Assembly: GCA_007280315.1 (NCBI GenBank)
Contig: QYQC01000239.1
Location: 1 to 16,602, forward strand
DNA length: 16,602 nt
DNA from: Betaproteobacteria bacterium
GTDB lineage: Bacteria; Pseudomonadota; Gammaproteobacteria; Burkholderiales; SG8-39
Reading direction: 5' to 3'
Part shown: in pieces, positions 1 to 7,619 of the stretch
How positions within the stretch are numbered: position 1 is the first letter of the stretch
Layout: every line of letters starts with the position of its first letter
Notes under the pieces: model-generated
The model's input: the letters and a program-made list of their open reading frames with translations, nothing else
Database searches by the model: none
Told to the model about the DNA's origin: nothing
Program-made: the position numbers and the translations under genes

Positions 1-282
1 CACCTGCTCCGGCACATCCAGCGGCACCTCCTTCAGCGAATGGGTGTAGGCGACGCGGTCGACGAACGGCACGATCACGTTCAGTCCCGGCTGCAGTATG
101 GAGTGAAATTTTCCCAGCCGCTCGATCACCCAGGCGCTTTGCTGCGGCACCACGCGCACGCCTTCGATGACGAATACGATTGCCACTGCGAGAATGAAGA
201 ACGGGATGGTGAAGCCGCGCGTCTGGTCGAACTGGGACACGACGATGGTGGCGATCAATACGGCGATGAATTTCGGGAACAT
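1..282 (-). CDS. Stomatin/paraslipin SPFH-domain protein, N-terminal 94 residues (runs off the window)
   Basis: This is the 5' part of a membrane-anchored SPFH (stomatin/prohibitin) protein, a family that forms oligomeric scaffolds in inner-membrane microdomains and often acts with NfeD proteins. The reading frame is open from an ATG at 282 to the window edge. An SD-like GGGAG lies just upstream. Residues 3-16 and about 24-42 are hydrophobic and form the N-terminal anchor. They are followed by the family-typical segment GVRVVPQQSAWVIERLGKF and then LQPGLNVIVPFVDRV, where the SPFH domain begins. The gene lies 75 bases downstream of nfeD on the same strand, the usual pairing, so the two are probably co-transcribed. 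QmcA and HflK/HflC are relatives, but the sequence and the NfeD neighbour fit a paraslipin best. The C-terminal part, including any coiled coil, is outside the window. Confidence 0.9.
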   Translation of the reverse strand, partial: MFPKFIAVLIATIVVSQFDQTRGFTIPFFILAVAIVFVIEGVRVVPQQSAWVIERLGKFHSILQPGLNVIVPFVDRVAYTHSLKEVPLDVPEQV

Positions 283-357
283 AGGAATTCTCCCTTGCCA
301 TTCGTTTAAGGATAGTGAAACTCGGGGCGCGTGCACAGGTTCCCGCATGGCGGCAGC

Positions 358-780
358 TCAGGGCCTGCTCTTTGCTACCTTGAGGGTGTTGCCTTCCACG
401 GCATGGATGAACAGTACCTGGCCGTGATCGAAATCGCGCTCGCCCCCGACCTCTGCATCCCACTGCGTGTTGCGGTAGGTAACACGCGCGGCGCCCTGTT
501 CGCGGCTAACCCAGGCTTCGAACGCGACCGCCTGCCCAACGTCGAGCGATGCCATGTCGGGCTGTTGCGTCGCTTTTCGCTGCTGTCGCACCCAGAACAC
601 GCCGGCGATCGCAACCGTCGCCGCGCACAGGGCCTCGACCCAGAACCCCAGACCGAACCAGGCGGTGGCCGAACCGGCAAAAGCCGCGACGCCCAGAACC
701 AGCAGGAAAAACGTGCCGGTGACGAGCTCGGCGATGACCAGCGCAAACCCGGCGACGAGCCAAATCAGATAAGTTTCCAT
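358..780 (-). CDS. NfeD family membrane protein
   Basis: This 140-residue protein is a short-form NfeD, without the N-terminal serine-protease domain of long NfeD proteins. NfeD proteins partner stomatins; the exact role is unsettled, with membrane-domain organisation or quality control proposed. Residues 4-63 are strongly hydrophobic and carry about three membrane segments. A charged linker (RQQRKATQQ) follows. Residues 78-137 form the beta-rich OB-fold domain, with the usual VGQAV start, the central ARVTYRNTQWDAE strand region and the HGQVLFIHAVEGNTLKV end. The ATG at 780 follows a G-rich stretch (GGGGGG) that can serve as an SD. It is the first gene of a two-gene minus-strand unit with the stomatin gene and is divergent from the cupin gene at 943. 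Confidence 0.88.
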   Translation of the reverse strand: METYLIWLVAGFALVIAELVTGTFFLLVLGVAAFAGSATAWFGLGFWVEALCAATVAIAGVFWVRQQRKATQQPDMASLDVGQAVAFEAWVSREQGAARVTYRNTQWDAEVGGERDFDHGQVLFIHAVEGNTLKVAKSRP

Positions 781-942
781 GCGCCCCCCGAACAGGATCG
801 GCTGCGTCCATGATAGCGCAAAGCTGCACGAGCCATGGCGTGATGTTACGTCCTTCGGTGTCGTGTCGCAGCCGGCGCGAAGCTACGCTATCATTGCCGC
901 CAAGACGGCCAATGGCCATACAACCGTGGGGAAGAGGCAGCA
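781..942. promoter_or_regulatory. Divergent intergenic region between nfeD and the cupin gene; possible -10 boxes on both strands
   Basis: This 162-base region separates two divergent genes and should hold promoters for both. I see a TATCAT -10-like hexamer on the plus strand at 889-894, upstream of the cupin gene, and the same hexamer on the minus strand at 815-810, upstream of nfeD. Both sit in a GCTATCAT context. Neither has a good -35 box at 16-18 bases, so these are weak calls. The SD for the cupin gene is GAGG at 934-937, five bases before its ATG. Confidence 0.25.
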
Positions 943-2040
943 ATGAAATCCGACAGCAGCGTCCACGACCAGGCCGGCGCCCTCGCCGGCATCGTTCCCA
1001 GCGTCAATCTTGCGGCGGAACCTGGCCGCATGGACTTCTACGAGCGCGCCCGCGGTCGCAACCTCGCGCCGCTGTGGCGCGTGCTGCACGGCCTGGTTAC
1101 GGATCGGCCGGCGCCGCGCTGCGCGCCGGCGCTGTGGCGCTACGCCGAAATCCGGCCCTACCTGATGGAGGCGTGCAAACTGATCAGCGCGGAGGAAGCC
1201 GAACGCCGTGTCATGGTGCTGGAAAATCCTGGCATGCCGGGCGAGTCGCGCATCACGCAAAGTCTGTTTGCCGGATTGCAGATCATCCTGCCGGGCGAGA
1301 TCGCGCCGGCGCACAAACACGTGGCTTCGGCACTGCGCTTCATCATCGAGGGCGACCACGCCTACACCGCGGTTGCAGGCGAGCGCACCATGATGGAACC
1401 CGGGGATTTCGTCATCACCCCGTCGATGACCTGGCACGACCACGGCAACGAGAGCGACGCACCCATGGTCTGGCTCGACGGACTGGACATGCACATCGTC
1501 AATCTGATGTGCGCGAGCTTTCGCGAAGCCTATCCAGGCAAGGTACACAAGCTCGACCGCCCCGAGGGCGCGGCCATGGCGGAAGCCGGTCACAATCTGC
1601 TGCCGGTGGATGGGAAATTCGCTTCGCAGACCTCGCCGATATTCAACTACCCCTATCGGCGCACGCGCGAAGCGCTGGACCAGCTCGCGCGCTTTCGCGC
1701 CGCCGACGCCTGGCACGCCTACAAAATGAAATACATCAACCCGGTCAACGGCGGCTGGGCAATGCCGACCATGTCCACCTGGATGCAACTCATACCCAAG
1801 GGATTTTCCACCAAACCCTACCGCTCCACCGACAGCGCGATATTCACCGTGGTCGAAGGCAGCGGCTCGAGCAGTATTGGCGGGGAGCGCTTCGACTGGG
1901 GCCCGCACGATATTTTTATCGTGCCGAGCTGGGTCGTGCACGAGCACAGCGCAGACAGCGACGCCGTGATATTCATCTACTCCGACCGGGTGGTGCAGGA
2001 AAAGCTCGATTTCTGGAGAGAGGAAAAGGCAGCGGGGTGA
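943..2040 (+). CDS. Gentisate 1,2-dioxygenase family bicupin (ring-cleaving dioxygenase-like)
   Basis: This 365-residue protein has the two-cupin layout of gentisate 1,2-dioxygenase, salicylate 1,2-dioxygenase and 1-hydroxy-2-naphthoate dioxygenase. These Fe(II) enzymes open an aromatic ring with O2. The N-terminal cupin (about 105-190) has the iron-site pattern: HKH at H124/H126, then the conserved RFIIEG, PGDFVITP and WHDHGN segments with H165. The C-terminal cupin (about 275-350) has STDSAIFTVVEGSGSS and PSWVVHEH but has RST where the first HxH pair would be, as is usual for the non-metal domain of this family. Length matches the family. The ATG at 943 has a good SD (GAGG). The gene stands alone: no maleylpyruvate isomerase, fumarylpyruvate hydrolase, hydroxylase, transporter or regulator is adjacent. 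Family assignment is firm. The substrate (gentisate, salicylate, a naphthoate or another hydroxybenzoate) cannot be read from the sequence. Confidence 0.85.
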   Translation: MKSDSSVHDQAGALAGIVPSVNLAAEPGRMDFYERARGRNLAPLWRVLHGLVTDRPAPRCAPALWRYAEIRPYLMEACKLISAEEAERRVMVLENPGMPGESRITQSLFAGLQIILPGEIAPAHKHVASALRFIIEGDHAYTAVAGERTMMEPGDFVITPSMTWHDHGNESDAPMVWLDGLDMHIVNLMCASFREAYPGKVHKLDRPEGAAMAEAGHNLLPVDGKFASQTSPIFNYPYRRTREALDQLARFRAADAWHAYKMKYINPVNGGWAMPTMSTWMQLIPKGFSTKPYRSTDSAIFTVVEGSGSSSIGGERFDWGPHDIFIVPSWVVHEHSADSDAVIFIYSDRVVQEKLDFWREEKAAG

Positions 2041-2141
2041 GCCAGCTTCCGTTGGCTGGGTATTGACAGCCGCCCAGAGTACAATGATCCTGCCGGCGTG
2101 AACGCCGCCGGGAAGAGTTGCCCGCTAACGGGGGGAAGCGC
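2041..2141 (+). promoter_or_regulatory. Leader region of the diguanylate cyclase gene with promoter-like hexamers and a small hairpin
   Basis: This 101-base gap holds a perfect TTGACA at 2063-2068 and a TACAAT at 2080-2085. The two are only 11 bases apart, so they do not form a normal sigma-70 pair; TACAAT may be a -10 box used with another upstream element. A small hairpin (CGGCG, loop TGAA, CGCCG; 2094-2107) lies in what would be the leader. Inverted AGCCA/TGGCT arms at 2040-2057 follow the cupin stop but have no T-run. Confidence 0.3.
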
Positions 2142-3197
2142 GTGCAGTCGAGACAAGTCGAAACGCTAAGCGTCGAGCAGGAAGAGTTGCGCGGCATTTC
2201 GCGCACCGTTGCCGAAATCGAGTGGCTGCTGCTGATCCTGGTACTGCTGTACCAGGTGTTCGAAGGGCCGCTGCCGGAGGACCAGGCGGCGATATCCGCG
2301 GGGCTGTTCTTCTACACTGCGTTCGTCCTCGGATTTCGCTACACCAATTTCTACAAATCCGAATCGCGCTGGAAGATCGCGATCGAATCGTTCACCATGG
2401 TGGTATTCATCACCTGGGTGCTGTGGTACACGGGGAAGCTCGCCAGTCCCCTGCTCAACGCCTACCTGCTGGTGATCATCACCAGCGCGCTGGCGCTGGG
2501 CAAACTCACCACGATGCTGGAAATGGCGCTGATCGGCGCCTGTTTCGTGCTGCTCGGCGGAAACTCCACGGCGGGCGAGTTGTTCTCTCTGGCGTACATC
2601 GGCGGCCTGGTGGGACAACTCGCACCGATGCTGCTCGTCGCCTATATCACCACCATGTTTTCCGCCGACATCCGTTTCGGCCTGAACCGGGCGCGGCTGC
2701 TGTCGGAAACCGACGATCTCACCGGCGTCTACAATATGCGCGGCTTCGCCATCGTCGCCGACCGGCTGTTCAGCCAGGCGGTGCGCTACAACCGGCCCGC
2801 CACCGTGCTGATGCTGGATTCGGACAATCTCAAGGCGGTCAACGACCAGCATGGCCACGAGGCCGGGAATCAGTTGCTGAAACTCCTGGCCAATTGCATC
2901 GAGACCGAACTGCGCCACACTGACGTGCTGGCGCGCTTCGGCGGAGATGAGTTCGTGGCGCTGCTGCCCGAGGCAACGGCGAGCCGTGCCCTCGAGGTGG
3001 CGGAGCGCATACGCAAGGCAGTCGCCTCCACACCACTGGAATTCCATGGCAAAGAAGTCACCACCAGTGTCAGCATCGGCCTGGCGAGCTACCCCGATGA
3101 CGGCCGCAGCATCGACGCCATTCAGGGACGCGCCGATCGCGCCATGTACACGGCCAAGCAGCAGGGCCGCAATCAGGTGGTGAAGTTCAAAGCCTGA
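2142..3197 (+). CDS. Membrane-anchored diguanylate cyclase (GGDEF domain)
   Basis: This protein should make cyclic di-GMP from two GTP at the inner membrane. With the GTG start at 2142 it has 351 residues. That start follows a strong GGGGGAAG at 2131-2138. A TTG at 2118 in the same frame would add eight residues and is less well placed. About six membrane segments lie between residues 27 and 172, forming a sensor region I cannot match to a named MASE family. The GGDEF domain covers about 188-350: DDLTGVYNMRGF at 191-202, LDSDNLKAVND at 225-235, an intact GGDEF at 267-271 and the late SIGLASYPDDG. RHTD at 258-261 lies five residues before GGDEF and matches the RxxD inhibitory site, so product feedback inhibition is expected. 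No EAL domain is present. It sits between the cupin gene and glyQ without overlap and is probably its own transcription unit. The input signal is unknown. Confidence 0.9.
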   Translation: MQSRQVETLSVEQEELRGISRTVAEIEWLLLILVLLYQVFEGPLPEDQAAISAGLFFYTAFVLGFRYTNFYKSESRWKIAIESFTMVVFITWVLWYTGKLASPLLNAYLLVIITSALALGKLTTMLEMALIGACFVLLGGNSTAGELFSLAYIGGLVGQLAPMLLVAYITTMFSADIRFGLNRARLLSETDDLTGVYNMRGFAIVADRLFSQAVRYNRPATVLMLDSDNLKAVNDQHGHEAGNQLLKLLANCIETELRHTDVLARFGGDEFVALLPEATASRALEVAERIRKAVASTPLEFHGKEVTTSVSIGLASYPDDGRSIDAIQGRADRAMYTAKQQGRNQVVKFKA

Positions 3198-3243
3198 GCG
3201 TTGGCGCGCGCCGCATTCGGTTTCTAGAGCTGCGGAAAGACTG

Positions 3244-3249
3244 TAAAAT
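3244..3249 (+). promoter_or_regulatory. Probable -10 box of the glyQ operon
   Basis: TAAAAT matches the sigma-70 -10 consensus at five of six positions and lies 26 bases before the glyQ start. The hexamer 17 bases upstream (3221-3226, TTTCTA) is a weak -35 box. The gap to the preceding gene is only 78 bases and holds no other candidate, so this is the best site for the start of the glyQ-glyS-gmhB-plsC-metallohydrolase-gloA transcript. Confidence 0.45.
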
Positions 3250-3275
3250 TACGGCTTTCCCGCTTTCGGCGAACC

Positions 3276-4217
3276 GTGCCCACGTTCCAGGAGATTATCC
3301 TCAGGCTGCAGTCCTACTGGGACCGGCACGGTTGTGCGCTGTTGCAGCCCTACGACATGGAAGTCGGCGCCGGCACCTCGCATACCGCCACGTTCCTGCG
3401 CGCCCTCGGCCCAGAACCGTGGCGCGCCGCCTACGTGCAGCCGTCGCGCCGGCCCAAAGACGGCCGGTACGGCGACAATCCCAACCGCCTGCAGCACTAC
3501 TATCAGTATCAGGTGGTGCTCAAGCCCTCGCCGCCGGACATACTCGAACTCTACATCGGCTCGCTCGAGGCGCTGGGCATAGACCCGAAGGCGCACGATA
3601 TCCGTTTCGTCGAGGACGACTGGGAAAATCCGACGCTGGGCGCCTGGGGTCTGGGCTGGGAGGTGTGGCTCGACGGCATGGAAGTGACGCAGTTCACCTA
3701 CTTCCAGCAGGTCGGAGGAATCAACTGCAAGCCGATCACCGGCGAAATCACCTACGGCATCGAGCGCCTTGCCATGTACCTGCAGGACGTGAAAGACGTG
3801 TTCGACCTGGTATGGACGCCGGGCGTGACTTACCGTGATGTGTTTCACCAGAACGAGGTCGAACAATCAGCCTACAACTTCGAGCAGTCCAACGCCGACA
3901 TGCTGTTCCGGCATTTTTCCGATTACGAAGCCGAAGCGAAGCGCCTGATACAGGCGCAACTCGCGCTCCCCGGCTATGAGATGGTGCTCAAGGCGGCGCA
4001 CACATTCAACCTGCTCGATGCGCGCGGCGCGATTTCGGTCACCGAACGCGCCGCCTATATCGGCCGCATACGCAATCTGGCGCGCAGCGTGTCGCAGTCC
4101 TACCTTGACTCGCGCATACGCAGTGGTTTTCCCATGTGCACGCCGGAACAACTCAGCGGGCTCGGCATTGATCTTGCGAAAATTAAGGCCGATCTGGACC
4201 AGCGGACGGCGCCATGA
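3276..4217 (+). CDS. glyQ: Glycine--tRNA ligase alpha subunit
   Basis: This is the catalytic alpha subunit of the bacterial alpha2-beta2 glycyl-tRNA synthetase, which activates glycine with ATP and charges tRNA-Gly in the cytoplasm. The 313-residue protein is collinear with the family: the N-terminal PTFQEIILRLQSYW, then QPYDMEVGAGTSHTATFLRA, AAYVQPSRRPKDGRYGDNPN, and the class II core GAWGLGWEVWLDGMEVTQF, followed by TGEITYGIERLAMYLQ. The start is a GTG at 3276, directly before the conserved PTFQEII segment. No good SD is visible, so translation may begin from a weak site. It is the first gene of the operon, and its stop overlaps the glyS start by four bases (ATGA), fitting coupled synthesis of the two subunits. 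Confidence 0.97.
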   Translation: MPTFQEIILRLQSYWDRHGCALLQPYDMEVGAGTSHTATFLRALGPEPWRAAYVQPSRRPKDGRYGDNPNRLQHYYQYQVVLKPSPPDILELYIGSLEALGIDPKAHDIRFVEDDWENPTLGAWGLGWEVWLDGMEVTQFTYFQQVGGINCKPITGEITYGIERLAMYLQDVKDVFDLVWTPGVTYRDVFHQNEVEQSAYNFEQSNADMLFRHFSDYEAEAKRLIQAQLALPGYEMVLKAAHTFNLLDARGAISVTERAAYIGRIRNLARSVSQSYLDSRIRSGFPMCTPEQLSGLGIDLAKIKADLDQRTAP

Positions 4218-6364
4218 GCGCGAGCCTGCTGGTCGAACTGTTCACCGAGGAACTGCCGCCCAAGGCGCTACAGCGCCTGGGCGACGCATTCGCCGGCGCA
4301 ATAGCCAGGGGACTGCAATCCCGTGGTTTGATTGATCAGTCTGCCAACACCACGGCGTTTGCCACGCCACGCCGCCTGGCAGTGCACATTTCCAACGTCA
4401 GCGCGCAAGGCAAAGACGCGCCGGTCGAACTAAAGCTGATGCCGCTATCGGTGGCGCGCGCCAAGGACGGCAAGGCGAGCGAAGCGCTGCGCAAGAAACT
4501 GGCGGGTCTGGGTCATGCGCATCTGGCGGAATCGTTTCCCGAGGGCAAAGCAGGATCGGATTCGCTCCTGATCAAATCCGATGGCAAAGCCGATAGCGTT
4601 TATCTTCGCACCATGGCATTGGGTCAACCGCTCGCGCGAGCGCTGGACGAGGCGCTGCGCGAGGCGATCGAACAACTCCCGATTCCGAAGGTGATGAACT
4701 ATCAGCTCGCGGACGGCGCTACAACGGTACAGTTCGTACGCCCGGTACATGGGCTGGTGGCGCTGCACGGCGCGGACATCGTTGCGGTCACTGCGCTGGG
4801 ACTTACCGCCGGCCGCGTGACGCACGGCCATCGCTTTCAGGGTACGAAGGATATCGCCGTCGCCACAGCGGACGCGTATGAAGAAGCGCTCGCCGCCCAC
4901 GGCGGCGTGATCGCGTCGTTCAGCGCACGGCGCGCCGAAACCGAACGCCAGCTGCGCACGCAAGCGGCTCTGCTCGGCGCCTCGCTCGGCCCGGAGGACG
5001 ACGTCGCTCCGCTGCTGGATGAAGTAACCGCCCTGGTGGAATACCCCAGCGTCTACACCGGCGAATTCGAGCGCGACTTCCTCGCGGTGCCGCAGGAATG
5101 CCTGGTGCTCACCATGCGCACCAACCAGAAATATTTTCCGCTGTTCGACGCTTCGGCAAAGCTCAGCAACAAATTCCTCATCGTCAGCAACATGCGGCTC
5201 TCCGATCCGAGAAATATCGTCGAGGGCAACAACCGCGTGGTGCGGCCGCGCCTCGCCGACGCGCGTTTTTTCTTCGACACCGACAGGAAAGTCCGGCTGG
5301 AAGCACGCGTGCCGCAGTTGGCGGCCATCGTCTATCACAACAAGCTCGGCAGCCAGTTGGAGCGCGTCGGACGGGTGCAGCGGCTCGCGGGAAACATCGC
5401 CCGCGAAATCGGCGCCGATCCGGCGCTGGCCGAACGCGCCGCCTGGCTGGCCAAGGCCGACCTCGTCACCAGCATGGTCGGCGAGTTCCCGGAACTGCAG
5501 GGCATCATGGGAAGCTACTACGCCCACGCCGACGGCGAGCACGCGCAGGTGGTCGAAGCGCTGGGCGATCAATACCGGATCCGCTTCGACGGCGACGAAG
5601 CGCCCGCGAACCGGGTCAGCGTGAGCCTGTTCATCGCCGATCGCATCGAGACTCTGGTCGGCATCTGGGGCATCGGGCTCAAGCCCAGCGGCGACAAGGA
5701 TCCGTTCGGCCTGCGCCGCGCCGCCCTCGGCCTCATTAATGCGTTCGAACTGCTTGGAGCAACAGCCCGGGGCTCGAATCAGGCATTCACGCTGCGGCTG
5801 GACGAACTGCTGCAGCAGGCGGCCGCGCTGTTCAGACCGGGCACTATCGAAACCGGCGCGCCGGCTGCGATCATGGAGTTCGCCTACGAGCGTTACCGCA
5901 ACCAGCTGATCGGCATTTTCGAGCGCAACGCGGTCGACGCCGTGATCGCATTGCAGCCGCCGCTGCATGAGGTGGTGCGGCGGGTGCGTGCAGTAATCGA
6001 ATTCGGCGCACTGCCCGAAGCGGGGGTGCTTGCCGCCGCCAACAAACGCATCGGCAACATCCTGAAGAAGGCCGACCAGAGCGAGTCTCCGGCCGATGCC
6101 TCGCTTTTTGTCGAAGCTGCCGAGAAGGCGCTCGCAGCGGCACTGGATAAAGTCCGACCGGCTGCGACGGAACGCTTCGCCGCGGGCGACTATGCCGGGA
6201 CGCTCAAGTTGCTGTCGCAGATGCGACAACCGGTGGACGATTTTTTCGACAAGGTCATGGTCATGGCAGAGGACGCAAAACTGCGCAACAACCGCATTGC
6301 TCTCCTGCGCGAACTGCACGGCCTGATGAACCAGGTCGCCGATATCTCCAGGCTCGCGGCATGA
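4214..6364 (+). CDS. glyS: Glycine--tRNA ligase beta subunit
   Basis: This is the tRNA-binding beta subunit of tetrameric glycyl-tRNA synthetase. The 716-residue protein is close to the family size (about 690). Landmarks are the N-terminal LLVELFTEELPPKAL, ATPRRLAV at 50-57, MRTNQKYFPLF at 301-311, GEFPELQGIMGSYYA at 423-437 in the HD-like region, and KPSGDKDPFGLRRAALG at 490-506. The C-terminal helical part (about 600-716) corresponds to the anticodon-binding DALR-like domain and ends with VMVMAEDAKLRNNRIALL. The start overlaps the glyQ stop and the stop overlaps the gmhB start, both as ATGA, so translation is probably coupled on both sides. Confidence 0.97.
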   Translation: MSASLLVELFTEELPPKALQRLGDAFAGAIARGLQSRGLIDQSANTTAFATPRRLAVHISNVSAQGKDAPVELKLMPLSVARAKDGKASEALRKKLAGLGHAHLAESFPEGKAGSDSLLIKSDGKADSVYLRTMALGQPLARALDEALREAIEQLPIPKVMNYQLADGATTVQFVRPVHGLVALHGADIVAVTALGLTAGRVTHGHRFQGTKDIAVATADAYEEALAAHGGVIASFSARRAETERQLRTQAALLGASLGPEDDVAPLLDEVTALVEYPSVYTGEFERDFLAVPQECLVLTMRTNQKYFPLFDASAKLSNKFLIVSNMRLSDPRNIVEGNNRVVRPRLADARFFFDTDRKVRLEARVPQLAAIVYHNKLGSQLERVGRVQRLAGNIAREIGADPALAERAAWLAKADLVTSMVGEFPELQGIMGSYYAHADGEHAQVVEALGDQYRIRFDGDEAPANRVSVSLFIADRIETLVGIWGIGLKPSGDKDPFGLRRAALGLINAFELLGATARGSNQAFTLRLDELLQQAAALFRPGTIETGAPAAIMEFAYERYRNQLIGIFERNAVDAVIALQPPLHEVVRRVRAVIEFGALPEAGVLAAANKRIGNILKKADQSESPADASLFVEAAEKALAAALDKVRPAATERFAAGDYAGTLKLLSQMRQPVDDFFDKVMVMAEDAKLRNNRIALLRELHGLMNQVADISRLAA

Positions 6365-6894
6365 AGCTCGTCATCCTCGACCGCGACGGCGTGATCAACC
6401 ACGACAGCGACCAGTACATCAAGAGCCCGGAGGAATGGACGCCGATTCCGGGCAGCATCGAAGCCATCGCGCGCCTCACGCAGGCGGGCTTTCGCGTGGT
6501 GGTGGCAACCAACCAGTCAGGCCTGGGACAGGGATTGTTCGACATTGAAACGCTCAATGCCATGCACGGTAAAATGCACAAGGCCGTCAATCAGCTGGGC
6601 GGGCGCATCTCTGCCGTTTTTTTCTGCCCGCATACGCAGGACGCGGGCTGCGCCTGCCGCAAGCCGCAGCCGGGCATGCTGCTGGAGATCGCAGAACGCT
6701 ACAAGCTCGCGCTCGAAGGCGTTTGGGTGATAGGCGACTCCCTGCGCGACCTGCAGGCGGCGAGCGCGGCCGGCGCGCGGCCGGTCCTGGTGCTGACCGG
6801 CAAAGGCGAAAAGACGCGCGACGCCGGCGACCTGCCCGAGGGCACCATGGTTCATCCGGATCTGGCTGCGGCGGCCGTGGCGCTTACCGAATGA
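6361..6894 (+). CDS. gmhB: D-glycero-beta-D-manno-heptose-1,7-bisphosphate 7-phosphatase
   Basis: GmhB removes the 7-phosphate of heptose bisphosphate in the ADP-heptose pathway that supplies the LPS inner core. The 177-residue protein is a HAD-superfamily phosphatase of standard length. The nucleophile motif is LDRDG, with D7 and D9. ATNQSG (49-54) is motif II. C89, H91, C97 and C99 form the structural zinc site. K101 lies in the RKPQPG segment, and the Mg-binding GDSLRD (125-130) is motif IV. All catalytic positions are present. It overlaps glyS and plsC by four bases each. The glyS-gmhB-plsC order is common in betaproteobacteria and ties heptose supply to growth genes. Confidence 0.95.
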   Translation: MKLVILDRDGVINHDSDQYIKSPEEWTPIPGSIEAIARLTQAGFRVVVATNQSGLGQGLFDIETLNAMHGKMHKAVNQLGGRISAVFFCPHTQDAGCACRKPQPGMLLEIAERYKLALEGVWVIGDSLRDLQAASAAGARPVLVLTGKGEKTRDAGDLPEGTMVHPDLAAAAVALTE

Positions 6895-7619
6895 GATACC
6901 TGCGCGCGCTGCTCTACTATGTTCTGCTGGTGGTCATCGTCGTACCCTATTGGGTGCTGGTGATGTGCGTAGCGCTGCTGCCGCGCATTCCGCGCTGGAA
7001 AATCATCGCCGGCTGGCCCCGCATGGCTGCCTGGCTGGCAATACCCGTGCTCGGCATCCATTACGAGGTACGCGGGCGCGAGAACATTCCCGCCGATCCG
7101 GTGGTGATCCTGTCCAAGCACTCATCGGCCTGGGAGACGCTCGCCTATTCCGGGATATTTCCGCCGCACGTCTATGTGATGAAGCGGGAACTCATGTGGC
7201 TGCCCTTCCTCGGCTGGGGGCTGGCGCTGTTCAGTCCGATATTCATCAATCGCGCCGACCGCAAGAATGCGCTGCGCCGCACCGTCGAAATCGGCAAGCA
7301 GCGCATGGCTCAGGGGTTTTGCATCATGGTCTATCCGGAGGGCACACGTATTGCCGTCGGCACCCGCGCCCGGTACAAGCTTGGCGGTGCGCACATCGCG
7401 GTGCAGACCGGCGCGCGCGTGCTGCCGGTCGCACACAACGCGGGGCTGCTGTGGCCGCGCAACTCTTTCCTCAAACGCCCGGGCAAGGTGACCGTGGTCA
7501 TCGGCGAGCCGATCGACAGCGCCGGCCACACGCCCGAGCAGCTGATGCGCAAGGTTGAGGACTGGATCGAGGGCCAGGTCGAGATCCTGGTGCGCGCGGA
7601 GCGCTCGGATGCAGATTGA
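6891..7619 (+). CDS. plsC: 1-acyl-sn-glycerol-3-phosphate acyltransferase-like (PlsC/LPLAT family)
   Basis: This 242-residue inner-membrane protein belongs to the PlsC family, which acylates lysophosphatidic acid to phosphatidic acid in phospholipid synthesis. Residues 8-30 are a membrane helix. Motif I is KHSSAWET (76-83), giving H77 and, after four residues, E82 where most PlsC proteins have Asp. The substrate-binding motif region lies around FSPIFINRADR (114-124), motif III is YPEGTR (148-153), and motif IV is around LPVAHNAG. The ATG at 6891 overlaps the gmhB stop; a longer frame reaching back to 6723 only reads through gmhB and is not the start. The Glu variant of motif I seems usual for this gmhB-linked subfamily, as far as I recall, so it need not mean loss of activity. 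An acyltransferase acting on another lysolipid is the alternative. Confidence 0.85.
   Translation: MRYLRALLYYVLLVVIVVPYWVLVMCVALLPRIPRWKIIAGWPRMAAWLAIPVLGIHYEVRGRENIPADPVVILSKHSSAWETLAYSGIFPPHVYVMKRELMWLPFLGWGLALFSPIFINRADRKNALRRTVEIGKQRMAQGFCIMVYPEGTRIAVGTRARYKLGGAHIAVQTGARVLPVAHNAGLLWPRNSFLKRPGKVTVVIGEPIDSAGHTPEQLMRKVEDWIEGQVEILVRAERSDAD

Noticed and set aside
810..2066. A 418-residue frame overlapping the cupin gene on the same strand
   Set aside because: The cupin frame has conserved ligands and a good SD. The alternative frame is an Arg-rich, low-complexity shadow.
2051..2068. Sigma-54 promoter upstream of the diguanylate cyclase
   Set aside because: A TGGC is present, but the GC pair required ten bases after the GG is missing.
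3203..3212. GGCGCGCGCC palindrome before glyQ as an operator
   Set aside because: A ten-base GC palindrome is expected by chance in DNA of this composition, and it lies upstream of the likely -35 position with no other support.
4445..6319. A 624-residue open frame antisense to glyS
   Set aside because: It lies wholly within a clear glyS gene, has no family features and is rich in Arg, His and Gln, as expected from the reverse frame of high-GC codons.
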